DNA from: Bacillus sp. JCM 19058
Lineage (GTDB): Bacteria > Bacillota > Bacilli > Bacillales_H > Bacillaceae_D
DNA length: 41,436 bases
Assembly: GCA_001310555.1 (NCBI GenBank)
Contig: BAXO01000049.1
Span: 1-41,436, forward strand
Direction: 5' to 3'
A program made the translations under genes and the position numbers. The notes beneath the pieces are model-generated. The model did not search any database. It saw nothing but the letters and a program-made list of their open reading frames with translations, and was not told the DNA's origin. Position 1 is the stretch's first letter. Each line of letters starts with the position of its first letter. Below, piece by piece: positions 19,059 to 29,359 of this stretch.

Positions 19059-19360
19059 AATTTACCCTCCATCGCTTAATACTCAGACATTTAGGCGGCT
19101 TTACACCGATAATCAGCGAAATCAATCGTCGGTAAAGAAACCCGTAGTGAAACGCTTACAAAATCGTTTTTATATCCCCCTTTCAAGTGTCCATTCATGT
19201 TGTAAACTGCTTCTCAGAAGCGATTCACGGTCGCACCTTCGACATTTTGAGGCCGCTCTCCATTCGCCTTATGCTACTCCAATTCAAAAGTAAGCGCCTC
19301 CAATTGATAACTTCATTTGTGAAAAATCTCATGCCCGGCGACTAGCTTCACACACAGTAG

Positions 19361-19382
19361 TTACACTAGTATACTAGTTAAC
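19361..19382. promoter_or_regulatory. ACTAGTATACTAGT palindrome, operator-like (site A)
   Basis: A perfect 14-bp palindrome at 19365-19378, flanked by TTAC and TTAAC. The TATAC-type centre resembles GntR-family operators. It lies upstream of the importer operon and differs from the 17-bp palindrome of the catabolic genes. Confidence 0.5.
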
Positions 19383-19408
19383 CCTAAAAATAAAGAGGCA
19401 TTTTACTA

Positions 19409-19434
19409 TAACTAGTATGCCAGTAAGCTGGTTA
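19409..19434. promoter_or_regulatory. Imperfect second copy of the palindrome (site B)
   Basis: ACTAGTATGCCAGT at 19411-19424 matches site A at 12 of 14 positions, 46 bp away, about four to five helical turns. Two spaced sites support cooperative binding of one regulator. Confidence 0.45.
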
Positions 19435-19683
19435 CATTATATCGTTAAATTTCTGTGAAAACAACCACTTTTTTTTCTTGAATGAGCTGACTTCATCAAT
19501 GCTGCTTTATCATACGAATGATTCCATCCTGCTACGGTGCAAATAGTAAAGCAGCGCGTTCCTTTCTTTTGCACCTTGCTATACCCGAGCGCGTTCCTTT
19601 CCCTTCCATTCTAGCTACCCAGGCACGAGCTGGAGAGGCAGACAGCCCTTTCACTCCCCCTCCTTAGCTGGCGCTCATCGAAT

Positions 19684-19717
19684 GAAAAAAAGAGCACCGA
19701 TATAAAATCGATGCTCC
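19684..19717 (-). terminator. Rho-independent terminator of ald
   Basis: GAGCACCGAT and ATCGATGCTC pair with one mismatch around ATAAA (19692-19715). The minus strand continues TCTTTTTTTCATT. It lies just past the stop at 19719. Confidence 0.85.
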
Positions 19718-19718
19718 T

Positions 19719-20901
19719 TCATTTTGGCTTCAATGTAAATGGGCTGGCTACTTCCATATAGATAAGTAACGGCTCCACAATTATTTTTTTTAATAATTCT
19801 TCACTCTTCCAGTATTCCAGCCCTTGTGCTTCCGCAACCGCTTGGTAGGTTACATGGCCAGCAAGAGTATTAATTCCTTGCAATAGTGCCCCGTTATCCC
19901 GACACGCTAGTTCAAATCCTTTGTCGGCAATTTGAAGCGCGTAAGGCACTGTCACATTAGTTAAAGCAATCGTCGATGTCCGCGGTACGGCGCCAGGCAT
20001 ATTCGCAACCGCATAGTGGAGAACGTCATGTTTTACGTAGGTTGGGTTATCGTGTGTAGAAATCCGATCAGTCGTTTCAAAAATCCCACCTTGGTCAATA
20101 GCGACATCGACGATGACTGAACCAGGACTCATTTGCCTGACTACTTCTTCGCTGACGAGCCGCGGAGCCTTCGCGCCTGGAATGAGAACGGCACCGATGA
20201 CTAAGTCAGCCCGTTTTACGGCTTCAGCAATATTGAGCGGATTGGACATCGTCGTTTGGAGCAAGGTGCCGAACTGATCGTCGAGCTGGCGCAAACGAGC
20301 TGGATTAACATCCAGAAGTGTAACGTCCGCACCGAGACCTATCGCGATTTTAGCAGCATTTGTTCCGACTACACCACCACCGATAATGGCCACTTTTCCT
20401 CTCGATACTCCTGGAACACCTGAAAGCAAAATCCCTTTGCCGCCTTTTGTTTTTTTCCAAAAATTGAGCACCGATTTGAGTTGCCATCCGCCCGGCAACC
20501 TCGCTCATCGGCGTCAGCAAAGGAAGTGAACCGTCAGGCGGCTGCACAGTCTCATAAGCGATCCCGGTTACCTTTTTTTTCTAAGAGAGCTGCTGTCAGT
20601 TGTTTCTCGGGTGCAAGGTGCAAATATGTGAAGAGAATTAAACCTTCATGAAAATAACGATATTCTTCAGGCAATGGCTCCTTTACCTTCATGACCATTT
20701 CTGCTGCCCATACTTCCTCCGTCCGCTCGCTCAGTATCGCTCCGGCTTCTACATACTGTTCGTCTGTAAATCCTGAGCCTAGACCCGCACCTTTCTCAAG
20801 CACTACTTGGTGCCCACGCTCACTTAAGGCGACTACCCCGGCCGGAGTAATAGCACCCTGTTCTCGTTATTTTTCACCTCAATCGGAACGCCGATTTTCA
20901 T
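19719..20901 (-). CDS. ald: Alanine dehydrogenase (frameshifted)
   Basis: NAD-dependent enzyme interconverting L-alanine and pyruvate plus ammonia; important for growth on alanine and in sporulating bacilli. ATG at 20901 after GAGGAGG. Segments in order match B. subtilis Ald closely: [91 protein letters not shown] (NAD fold), [18 protein letters not shown] and [16 protein letters not shown]. Three one-base shifts split it: near 20862 (a lost G), in a T8 run near 20575 and in a T7 run near 20455. Joined length is about 394, slightly over the usual 370-380 owing to the C-terminal tail. It is monocistronic with its own terminator. Confidence 0.93.
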
Positions 20902-20989
20902 AACTGACCTCCTCATCAAATGTCGTGAGAAAGCAAGAAGTAGTAAGCAATGTGATTAATCAGCAGCTTTCCAAACCCAGGTAAACAGC

Positions 20990-21334
20990 TTACTGTCTCC
21001 ATTCATAAAACGTACATCCATTTTTTTCAAGCTGTGGAAACCTTCGTTTTAACCGTTCTGCCATCTCTTCTGCCTTCGCTTTTTCATTTAAACCAATTTC
21101 TTTTACAATCGCTTCTACTTTCCCCTTGGCTTCTTCGCCTTTTATGACGTAGTTCCTTCTTCATACTCGTAATGATTGGGATTATCGTACTCCCATTCAT
21201 AAATAACATCCTGTTCAACTACAGTGATTCGAACCGAAAATGCTTGCATCAGCTCAGAGGCCTGAGTATACATAGCCATCGTCAGGATTGAGCAAACAAG
21301 GACAAATACGGGAAGTACGCTCCATTTTTTTCAA
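20990..21334 (-). CDS. Small membrane-anchored protein of unknown function (frameshifted)
   Basis: A TTG start at 21334 preceded by GAGGTGA opens a frame that, after removing one A from an A7 run, reads KKWSVLPVFVLVCSILTMA, a good N-terminal membrane anchor or signal. It continues with SVRITVVEQDVIYEWEYDN and, after restoring a base near 21152, NYVIKGEEAKGKVEAIVK and KKNGCTFYEWRQ-like C-terminal sequence, with a stop at 20990. Total about 114 residues. The coherent charged and hydrophobic pattern, ribosome site and stop support a real gene. I do not recognise a family. It lies between ald and the ytkK-like gene in the same direction. Confidence 0.55.
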
Positions 21335-21385
21335 TGCTATCACCTCATCCTTAAGGTGTAACAAAATATGGAACCCTATACATAC

Positions 21386-22143
21386 TTATCGGTGACGATG
21401 GATAACGTCGATGGCTCCGGTCACTTCCATGACCGCACCCGTGATCATATCGGCATTGTCATCACAGAGGAATAAGACGGTACGAGCGATATCTTCTCCT
21501 GTTCCCGACCGTCCAATCGGCGTTTTGTTGTCATTGACTCGCCTCGCCTCGGCGATAGTTGCCTCTTTCATTTCGCCAGTAATATCGCCTGGACAAACCA
21601 TGTTAGCGGTAATACCATTTTCAGCTTCTTCAACAGCGATGGATTTCATTAGTGAAACGAGGCCGACCTTGGCTGCTGCATAAGCAGAACGATACAGCCA
21701 GCCAGGTGCATTCGAGGCCCCCTGAAAACCGTATGTAATGATGCGCCCATATTGCTGCTTTCTCATAATCGGTATAACCTTCTTCAGCATATGGAACATG
21801 GCGCTTAGGTTCCTTCCAGCATGTCATACCACTCGCTCTCCTCATAATCGAGCAGCTTTTTTCGCTCAAAGAAATACGGACCCGCGTTATTGACTAAAAC
21901 ATCAATTCGTCCGAACTTCTGAAAGGCTTGATCAACCCTATCCGCAATTTCCTGCTTGTTTGTCACATCTAAAGGCAAGAGCTGGATTCTGTCTTCAAAC
22001 CTCGACCATCTTTCTTTAAGCTGCTCGGCAGCCCCCTTATCATTCCGGTAAGTGACAGAAACAGAATATCCACTTTCGAGCAATGCTTCTGTTACTTTCA
22101 AACCGAGTCCTTTTGCTCCAGCAGTCACTAAAGCATGACGCAT
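21386..22143 (-). CDS. ytkK: Short-chain dehydrogenase/reductase, YtkK-like (frameshifted)
   Basis: NAD(P)-dependent oxidoreductase of the classical SDR fold. Start ATG at 22143 is preferred because AAAGGGGGAAGC precedes it. Motifs: cofactor loop TAGAKGLGLK (residues 8-17), VLVNNAG near 90, the active-site YRSAYAAAK (Y and K of the YxxxK pair) near 155 and a PGDITGE segment. One base is missing near 21805 in the codon run for EGNLSAMF, which splits the gene. Joined length is about 252. B. subtilis YtkK is encoded near ytkL and argH, so this fits the conserved backbone. The substrate is unknown. Confidence 0.87.
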
Positions 22144-22708
22144 CTGCTTCCCCCTTTCAATCACCTTTATCTCCTTTGATCATACTATATTTTCCGCTCT
22201 TTTAGAAAAAAAATCTTACTTTTTTCTAAAATGGAATGGAGAATATACGTATTAGCGCCTTTTTTTGAAGCCTGTTCGATCGTAGATTATAATCATTTCG
22301 CTTGTCCTTTAGCTCGTTCCTTTGCCTAGCTTTTACCGAAAAACTTCGCTAGCTCGATTGTACACGCTTCTAAAAAAAGCGACATGCTTTAGTTTATTCT
22401 GAGCGTTTATGCAAAGGATATGTGAACCATCTATCTTAGTTACTACGCATACGCAGAGGGGTTTATCTGGGGAATAACTTCTGTCGGTTGGGGTTACTGG
22501 CCGTTTCGTCAGGACTTTTTACAGGAGTTACTGCCTATGTATCCGCGGTAAAAGAAGCTTCTATCAGCTAGTGATAATGCATTCCGCAGCTTGCCAATAG
22601 GTGACTTTAACAGGATCAGCAGGTCAAGCACTGACACTATGACCCGAATCATTTCTCAATTTTTGGGGTTTTTCACCTTTTATCACTATAGAAATTCAGA
22701 CCGGACTA
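22144..22708. other. Intergenic region, no supported gene
   Basis: About 565 bp between the SDR gene and the terminator of the GH35 gene. A short hydrophobic reading (LGLLAVSSGLFTGVTAYVSA) on the plus strand near 22480-22560 could be a relic of a membrane protein, but there is no start or homologue I can name. Nothing else stands out. Confidence 0.4.
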
Positions 22709-22748
22709 AAAAGCGCATACCGGTAATGAATGCCGGAATGCGCTTTCA
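22709..22748 (-). terminator. Rho-independent terminator of the GH35/sulfatase operon
   Basis: AAAGCGCATACCGG and CCGGAATGCGCTTT pair around TAATGAATG with one mismatch. The minus strand then reads TTTTTAGTC. It lies directly after the restored stop at 22751. Confidence 0.87.
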
Positions 22749-22750
22749 AT

Positions 22751-24494
22751 TTATCCTAATTTCGGAGTGTCGCCTAGAACGATTTCAGCGTTAGACGTCT
22801 GATGCAGTTCGAATACAACGATTTCGTTTGTTCCTTTTTTTCAGAAGCGGTCCTGGCAAATACAACGTTTCCTGCGGGCCGACTTCCCAATAACGCCCTA
22901 AATTGAAACCGTTAATAAAGACGACTCCTTTCGTCCATCCTTGCAATTCGACAAACGTATCGCCAATTTCATCGACCTGGAAATGTCCTTTATAAAACGC
23001 CGGTTTGTTATGCGAGGCAGGTGCTTGTGTGAAGGAGAGGCCAGTCAAATTCTCCAAAGGCAATGAATAGATTGTCCAATCATAAAGAAACTGTCGTTCA
23101 AAGCGAACCCCTTCAGTTATTCCTTTTGGATCCTTCATTCGAAAGCCGTAATTAATTCTACCGAGATTTTCCACTAGAAGTTCGACCTTTGCGCCTTCCT
23201 CTGGTATAGCAAAGGAGATCGTCGAGTCCTGCCAACGGTCAATAATGCCTTTATATTCATCATTGACAAAGACTAAAGCACGGTCACGGATCTCCTGAAT
23301 CGTTAATTTCGATTCGGGACGCGGCCCTTCAATGAAGGTTCGGTATAGAACGAAGCCGTAATTTTGCCCGAGCCGTTCCATCGACTCTGTCTGGACGCTA
23401 TGAACCGCCTCACTAATATGCTCGAGATTAGAAAACAGCTCAGCGCTTTCGGTCAATTTCACCTTGCCGTAAGCTATCTTCGGAATTGGTTCAGGAAGCT
23501 TTAATTCGCCTAACGGCTGGTGTTTGGCGATTGCAGCACGAACCGCGTAGTACTTTGGCGTTAAATCACCCGATTCGCTTATCGGGCAATCATAGTCATA
23601 GCTCGTGACAGTCGGTGCGTAATCAGCATCAAAATTTGCACCATTGTAGAAACCGAAATTTGTGCCCCCGTGAAACATATAAAAGTTAACTGATGCTCCG
23701 CTTTCTAACATCTCTGTAAAGGCGGCGACTGCATCTTGCGGATCCCTCGTATGATGCTTCTCACCCCAATGGTCGAACCAACCGTTCCAAAATTCCATGC
23801 AAATGCGTGGACTCTCAGGTCGATATTGATGCAGCTTATCAAAGGCTTGCTTTGACCTTGATCCGAAATTAACGGTAGCCAGTACATCTGGAACCATTCC
23901 CCCTTGCAGCATCGCATCAGTCGGACCATCGGATGTAAACAAGAGCACGTCGATTCCGCGCTTAATTAGTCCCGCCTCTACATATTGTAGATATTTCGTG
24001 TCATTTCCATAGCTGCCATACTCGTTTTCTATTTGCATCGCGATGATCGGGCCACCATTCGTGCGCAAATATGGCTTCAGCTTAGGTAACAGCACATCGT
24101 AGTATCGATCAACCTTTTCAAGAAATGGTAGGTAATATGTTCGCAGTTTCATATTCGCATCGGCAAGTAACCAGCCCGGTAAGCCACCAAATTCCCATTC
24201 GGCACAAATATACGGGCTTGGTCGAACAATCACATATAGGCCAAGCTCATCTGCAGTCCGTATAAAACGCTCAATGTCAGCAAGACCTTCAAAATTATAC
24301 TGACCTTCCTTCGGCTCATGCAAATTCCAAGGGACATACGTTTCAACGCAATTGAAGCCGCATGCCTTTAATTTTAATAAACGATCCTTCCAATAGTCAG
24401 GTACAACGCGAAAATAATGAATCGCACCAGAGATAAGTTGAACTTTTTCGTCACCTAAAAATAGTTCGTCTCCCCGCACTGCCAGTATAGACAT
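22751..24494 (-). CDS. Beta-galactosidase, GH35 family (C-terminal frameshift)
   Basis: Retaining glycosidase that removes terminal beta-galactose. ATG at 24494 follows GGAAGGAG. The (beta/alpha)8 catalytic domain has the GH35 signature GGPIIAMQIENEYGS with acid/base E158 and the nucleophile region ICMEFWNGWFDHWG with E234; FHGGTNFGFYNGAN follows near 290. Beta-sandwich domains make up the rest, with the typical VFINGFNLGRYWEVGPQ near 540. There is no signal peptide, so it acts inside the cell on imported oligosaccharides. An A7 run near 22836 seems to carry one extra A; removing it replaces an odd tail by GTNEIVVFELHQTS and a stop at 22751 next to the terminator. About 581 residues. Downstream partner of the sulfatase. 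Confidence 0.92.
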
Positions 24495-25964
24495 TCGTTC
24501 GCTCCTTCCTCATTTATAAAATATGGCTCAGACAAGCTCTTGGTTTTTTTTCCGACAACTAAGCATTGCCCGTCAGAATAGCCTTCCTCACGACCCTTTA
24601 ATTCGTGAATTAACCGAAGCCTTAAAGCTGACACTCGCTCCTCGTAACCTTCGTCCTTGCTTCTATCCGTTAATTCGTGCGGATCGTTCTCCAAATCAAA
24701 ATATTGCTCTTCACCCGTTTGTGAAAACCAAATATACTTTTCCTTGCCGTTCGTTACATAATGGTTCGAAATTGCACCATATGAGTGCTCGCCATGAATG
24801 TACTCTCGCCACTCGGTCTTCTTTCCTTGCGCCAACGGCAGGACACTTTTCCCGTCGACCGTATCCGGACTCTCTACCCCAGCCGCATCGAGCAAGGTCG
24901 GCATAATATCGCGCAATTCTACGGTCTGCTCAACTCTCGAGCCTCTCTTCAGCTTCAGATGATTGCCGCTATCATGGATAATGAACGGAACAGCGGAACT
25001 GCCTTCGTACGGTAAAGACTTTGCAAAACGGTGATGATCGCCCAGCATTTCTCCATGATCAGATGTAAAGAGAATGATCGTATTGTTTAGGACTCCAAAT
25101 TCCTGCATAATATTAATAAATTTACCGATTTCAAAATCGAGATGGGCTATTAATGCATAATAAGCGGCTCGAGCGCGCCTTAACCTGTTTTCAGGCACTT
25201 TGCCTTTTCGCGTTACCGGCATATAGCCGCTATTGTCATCCTCTATGTCAGCCCATTCACCGATAACCGGCTCCGGAATCTCACTATCTAAGTATTGCTG
25301 ATAAAGCTCTTGTGGCGGATCAAATGGAGGATGAGCGAACAAACGACATTTTTAAAAAGAAAGGCTTCGTCGGATCGCGTCTGCGCAAAAAGTCAGTCGA
25401 GCGCTCAACAACCCATTGGTAGGATGATATTTCTCCTCCATTCCCCAGGCTCTCGACATCGTCGAGGAATTACAATCAAGACCAAGATCACCAACATCGT
25501 GCTGTGCTCCTTTTTTTATCCCTCAGCCAAATCAAATAATCATCACAATACTCAAACGACTCCAAAGTATTCGTCTGATGCTTAAAGCGCTTGTAATGCA
25601 TGTAGCCATCATGCAGCTCAATGTTGTGAAAGCCCATGAGCTTCCGGGTCGGATAAACATGCATTTTTCCAATGCATTGAGTGTGATAGCCGGCGTTGGC
25701 TAGCTCACCTGGCAGCGTCCGTTCATAATTCCAAGGAACTTTATCTGCATAGCCGACTCTTCCGTGAGAAGCTTGCCCCATCCCGGTCAGCAATGCTGCC
25801 CGAGCAGGTATACAGGATGGCGTCGCTGTATACGCATTGGAAAATAGGACACCTCCTTCAGCCAGCTGATCCAAGTATGGCGTTTCTACGGCTGGATGTC
25901 CGAGAATACTTAAACAGTCTGCACGCATTTGATCGACCGTGATCAGCAAAATATTTGGCTTCAT
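24455..25964 (-). CDS. Cys-type sulfatase (multiple frameshifts)
   Basis: Type I sulfatase of the alkaline-phosphatase superfamily. ATG at 25964 follows GGAGGAGATAGA. The N-terminal part has [14 protein letters not shown] and the sulfatase signature [11 protein letters not shown] with C51, the residue converted to formylglycine, and R55. A GKMHVYP segment follows near 120, and [17 protein letters not shown] and the [17 protein letters not shown] ending lie in the second half. At least three shifts (A7 near 25512, one near 25412 and one near 25330) break the middle; repair gives [20 protein letters not shown]. The end is uncertain: as read it overlaps the GH35 start to 24455, while one added A in an A8 run near 24545 would end it at 24528. 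No signal peptide. Together with GH35 it suggests removal of sulfate and galactose from an imported sulfated galactoside. Confidence 0.9.
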
Positions 25965-26064
25965 TCTATCTCCTCCCTCTCTTCATTTATCGTTATTCCT
26001 TCATTTAGGATACCATCATTGGGTTGTTGGGTCTAGATTTTTTAGACGTTAGAATGATCACGAT

Positions 26065-26392
26065 GTGAAGACAATTTTTTTTGAGTCCATTTGGTCACTG
26101 AATTGTCTTCTTCACACTCCAAAGGAAAGAAGTCGAGACAGCCTTAAAGAAATAAAAAGGGTATTAAAACCGTCAGGTCTATTTTATTTTGGGTTGTACG
26201 GTGGGAAGAATTTTGAAGGGATTTGGAAAGAGGATCACTATGTACCTAAAAGGTTCTTTTCTTTTTTTTCAGGACGATTTAATCAAGCGGCTACTCTCGG
26301 AATTACTTGCGATTGAGTACTTTAACATCGTACCTACTGAAGTAGTAGGTGGAGATTATCACTTTCGGTCGATCGTGTTGAGAAAACTTTGA
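26065..26392 (+). pseudogene. C-terminal remnant of a class I SAM-dependent methyltransferase
   Basis: The plus strand encodes ESIWSLNCLLHTPKE, LKEIKRVLKPSGLFYFGLYG, EGIWKEDHYVPKRFFSFF and, after a shift in a T8 run near 26270, DDLIKRLLSE and EVVGGDYHFRSIVLRK. These are motifs from the second half of a Methyltransf_11-type enzyme. The SAM-binding first half (GxGxG) is absent: upstream sequence to 26000 has stops and no match. No ribosome site precedes 26065. It is probably a true remnant, left beside the sulfatase operon, rather than a sequencing artefact. Confidence 0.75.
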
Positions 26393-26463
26393 TATTACTT
26401 ACGCGCCTTCCGTTTCGTACTTATTCAGCTCCAATTGCCATGATGCGCCGTGCGAATTGAACG

Positions 26464-26500
26464 ATTAAAAGCACAGCTATGTTTACTCTGCTGTGCTCTC
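26464..26500 (-). terminator. Rho-independent terminator of the argGH operon
   Basis: AAAGCACAGC and GCTGTGCTCT pair around TATGTTTACTCT. The minus strand continues TTTTAATCG. It lies about 40 bases past the argH stop at 26537. Confidence 0.8.
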
Positions 26501-26536
26501 ACTTTTAGACAAATAACTCGGGGGCGAACAACTCAT

Positions 26537-27916
26537 TTATTCGGACGACAAATGCTTCTCTGCTTTAACCAAGGCTTGGCGTACTTGGTCAAAGCCTGTA
26601 CCACCCGCACTGTTTCTTCGAGCGACGACCGTATTCGGCTGCAGCACGTCAAAAATATCATCACTGAATAACTGGCTCGCTTTTTTATATTCTGCAAAAG
26701 GCAGATCAAGCAAGTAGATTCCTTTCTGAATACAAAGAAGAACGAGCTTTCCGACAACCTCGTGAGCCTTACGGAAGGGCATTCCTTTTGTCGCTAAATA
26801 ATCGGCGAGCTCAGTCGCATTAGAAAAATCCTGATGAACGGCTTTCTCCATCGTCTCCGATTTCACGAGCATCGTTTCTATCATTCCGGCAAAAATTTGC
26901 AAGGAGCCTTTCACCGTTTCTACCGTATCAAACATGCCTTCCTTGTCTTCCTGCATATCCTTATTATAAGCAAGGGGCAAGCCTTTCAACGTCGTTAATA
27001 ATGAAAAAAAGGTTGCCATACACGCGACCAGTCTTGCCACGGATTAACTCCGCCATGTCCGGATTTTTTTTCTGCGGCATAATGGAGCTCCCGGTAGCAA
27101 AGGTATCATCAATTTCAATAAATTGAAATTCCTGTGAAGACCAGAGAATCAATTCCTCACATAAGCGAGAGAGATGCATCATCAAAGCTGAAGAAGCGGC
27201 CAGAAATTCGACGATGAAATCCCTGTCACTCACAGCATCGAGGCTGTTTTCGTAAATGGATTCAAAGCCGAGCAACTCAGCGGAGAATTCGCGATCAATC
27301 GGGAAGGTTGTCCCAGCCAAGCTCCCGCTCCGAGAGGGGACACATTCAGCCGCTTGATGCTGTCTTTGTAGCGCCCGTAATCGCGCTCAAGCATCCAAAA
27401 GTATGCGAGCAAATGATGAGCAAAGGAGACCGGCTGCGCTCGTTGCAAATGGGTATAGCCGGGAATCAAAGTTTCAACATGCTGTCCTGCTTGGTGAAGC
27501 AAGGCTTGTTGTACGGTCTTCACCGCTGCCATAATGTCCTTTGTTTCAGTTCGTAAATAAAGATGCATATCGGTCGCCACTTGATCGTTTCGGCTTCTCC
27601 CGGTGTGTAACTTACCGCCAACTGGACCGACCTCCTCAATGAGCAACCTCTCTAGATTGAGGTGAATATCTTCATTTTGAACAGAAAATTCAAGCTCCCC
27701 TGCCTTTGCTTTTTCACTCAAGCTCATTAATCCATTTTTGATGAGTTCAACCTCATCCTCCGGCAAAATTCCACACTTGCCGAGCATCGTCACATGGGCC
27801 AGACTGCCTTCGATATCCTGATGAACGAGCCTCTGATCAAAGCTGATCGACGCCCCGAAAGCGTCGACCCACTCTTCTGCGGTTTTGGTAAAACGTCCAC
27901 CCCATAGCTTAGTCAC
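26537..27916 (-). CDS. argH: Argininosuccinate lyase (frameshifted)
   Basis: Last step of arginine synthesis: argininosuccinate to arginine and fumarate. The GTG start at 27916 overlaps the argG stop by 4 bases (GTGA), showing tight coupling. [11 protein letters not shown] at the N-terminus, the [13 protein letters not shown] region near 110, [22 protein letters not shown] sequence near 155 and the fumarase-superfamily signature [15 protein letters not shown] near 280 with its catalytic serine are all present. Two shifts: a lost base near 27318 (restores [18 protein letters not shown]) and an A7 run near 27005 (restores [20 protein letters not shown]). Joined length about 460, as expected. 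Confidence 0.95.
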
Positions 27917-29131
27917 AATGTTACCTCTTTCTTGTTTGCGTTTTTGTTAATAAGGCTATGCACTTTAGTTGGCAAGCCCCAAAGTGAAATAAAGCCAACG
28001 GCTGCGCTATGATCAAATTCATCCTCTGGCGTATACGTTGCCAGCTTTTCATCATATAGTGAGTATGCCGATTTACGACCTTCTACTATTGCGTGACCTT
28101 TATAAAGCTTGACGCGTACAACCCCCGTCACGGATTTTTGTGTCTCCTGCAAAAAGGCAAGCAGCGCTGGCTGTAACGGTGAAAACCAGAGACCTTCATA
28201 AATTAACTCAGTTAGCTTTTTCTCAACTACCGGCTTAAAGTGAGCGACCTCCTTAGGCTGAGTTAGATCCTCTAGCTCCTTATGGGCTTGAATGAGCGTA
28301 ATTGCGCCAGGACACTCATATACTTCACGCGACTTGATGCCAACTAAGCGGTTTTCCACATGATCAATTCGACCGACACCGTGCTTGCCGGCAATGTCAT
28401 TCAATGTCAAAATTAAAGCATCGAGCGGATAGCTCTGCCCATTTAATGACACTGGTACCCCTTGCTCAAAGCCGATTTCGATCCACTCCGCTTGATCTGG
28501 AGCTTTTTCAATTGGCACAGTTAGCTCATACGCCCCCTCAGGTGGAGTAGCCCAAGGATCCTCGAGAATACCACATTCGTTGCTGCGCCCCCATAGATTT
28601 TGGTCAACCGAATACGGGTTATCCAAATCGATTGGAATCGGGATATTGTTCTCTTTTGCATACTGAATTTCTTCGTCTCGGGACCAAGCCCATTCCCGCA
28701 CTGGAGCAAGAACCTCCAGGTTTGGATTAAGGGCTTGAATCGATACTTCAAAGCGAACCTGATCATTCCCTTTACCCGTACAGCCATGCGCAACAGCATC
28801 TGCCCTGTTTGCTCTGCAATTTCTACGAGCTTTTTTTTGATATCAATGGTCGGGAAAGAGCGGAGACGAGAGGATACTTCTGCTCATACAATGCATGTGC
28901 CTGCAATGCCGGCAATACGAAATCCTCGGCATATTCTTTTTTTGCATCAATTGTATACGATTGAATGGCACCGACTTTAAGTGCTTTCTCCTTTATAAAA
29001 GCCAAATCCTTTCCTTCCCCAACGTCGAGACCGACAGCAATTACATCGTAGCCTTTGTCAGCCAACCATTTAATCGCTACGGAAGTATCCAATCCTCCGG
29101 AATATGCCAATACGACCTTTTTTTTACTCAT
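27913..29131 (-). CDS. argG: Argininosuccinate synthase (frameshifted)
   Basis: ATP-dependent ligation of citrulline and aspartate. ATG at 29131, GGAGGG upstream. The N-terminal ATP-binding loop reads [27 protein letters not shown] follows near 95. An A8 run near 28830 and a lost G near 28804 break the frame; repair restores [31 protein letters not shown] sequence. Downstream are [42 protein letters not shown] and [19 protein letters not shown], matching B. subtilis ArgG throughout. About 406 residues. A promoter with ArgR/AhrC-like boxes lies upstream. Confidence 0.95.
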
Positions 29132-29139
29132 AGTTACTT

Positions 29140-29213
29140 TCCCTCCAATGAATATTCATGCTTCGAACATTATTTTTATACATTAATTCTAAAAAGAAAA
29201 GAGCATTTAACAA
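29140..29213 (-). promoter_or_regulatory. argG promoter with ArgR/AhrC-like boxes
   Basis: On the minus strand TTGTTA (29208-29213) and TAGAAT (29186-29191) are 16 bases apart. Two ARG-box-like elements follow: ATGTATAAAAATAATG (29168-29183) and the palindrome ATGAATATTCAT (29148-29159), just before the GGAGGG ribosome site. AhrC boxes in bacilli are AT-rich with TGAAT/ATTCA arms. The matches are partial, so the boxes are plausible rather than certain. Confidence 0.5.
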
Positions 29214-29359
29214 GCCCTAATCGTATCTGCATAAAATCAGCAAATAAATTTATTAATATACATTACTTTACCAACGACTGCTCGTTTTGGCAAGAGGTAA
29301 ACACTTATTAATTTTAATTTTTTTTAGATAGCGAGGATGGTGCGATGCTCCACCTCTCC

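Larger units (their letters stand above)
19059..19718. other. 660-bp intergenic region upstream of the importer operon
   Basis: This is the longest gap between supported genes in the left half. It contains the importer's ribosome site, two ACTAGTATACTAGT-type palindromes at 19365 and 19411, and the terminator of ald at 19684-19717. The stretch 19500-19680 shows only a short direct repeat of GCGTTCCTTT. No ORF with family similarity was seen. Confidence 0.5.

Noticed and set aside
22440..22565. Hydrophobic plus-strand peptide (LGLLAVSSGLFTGV) as a membrane-protein gene
   Set aside because: No start codon, ribosome site or recognisable family; too short to support.
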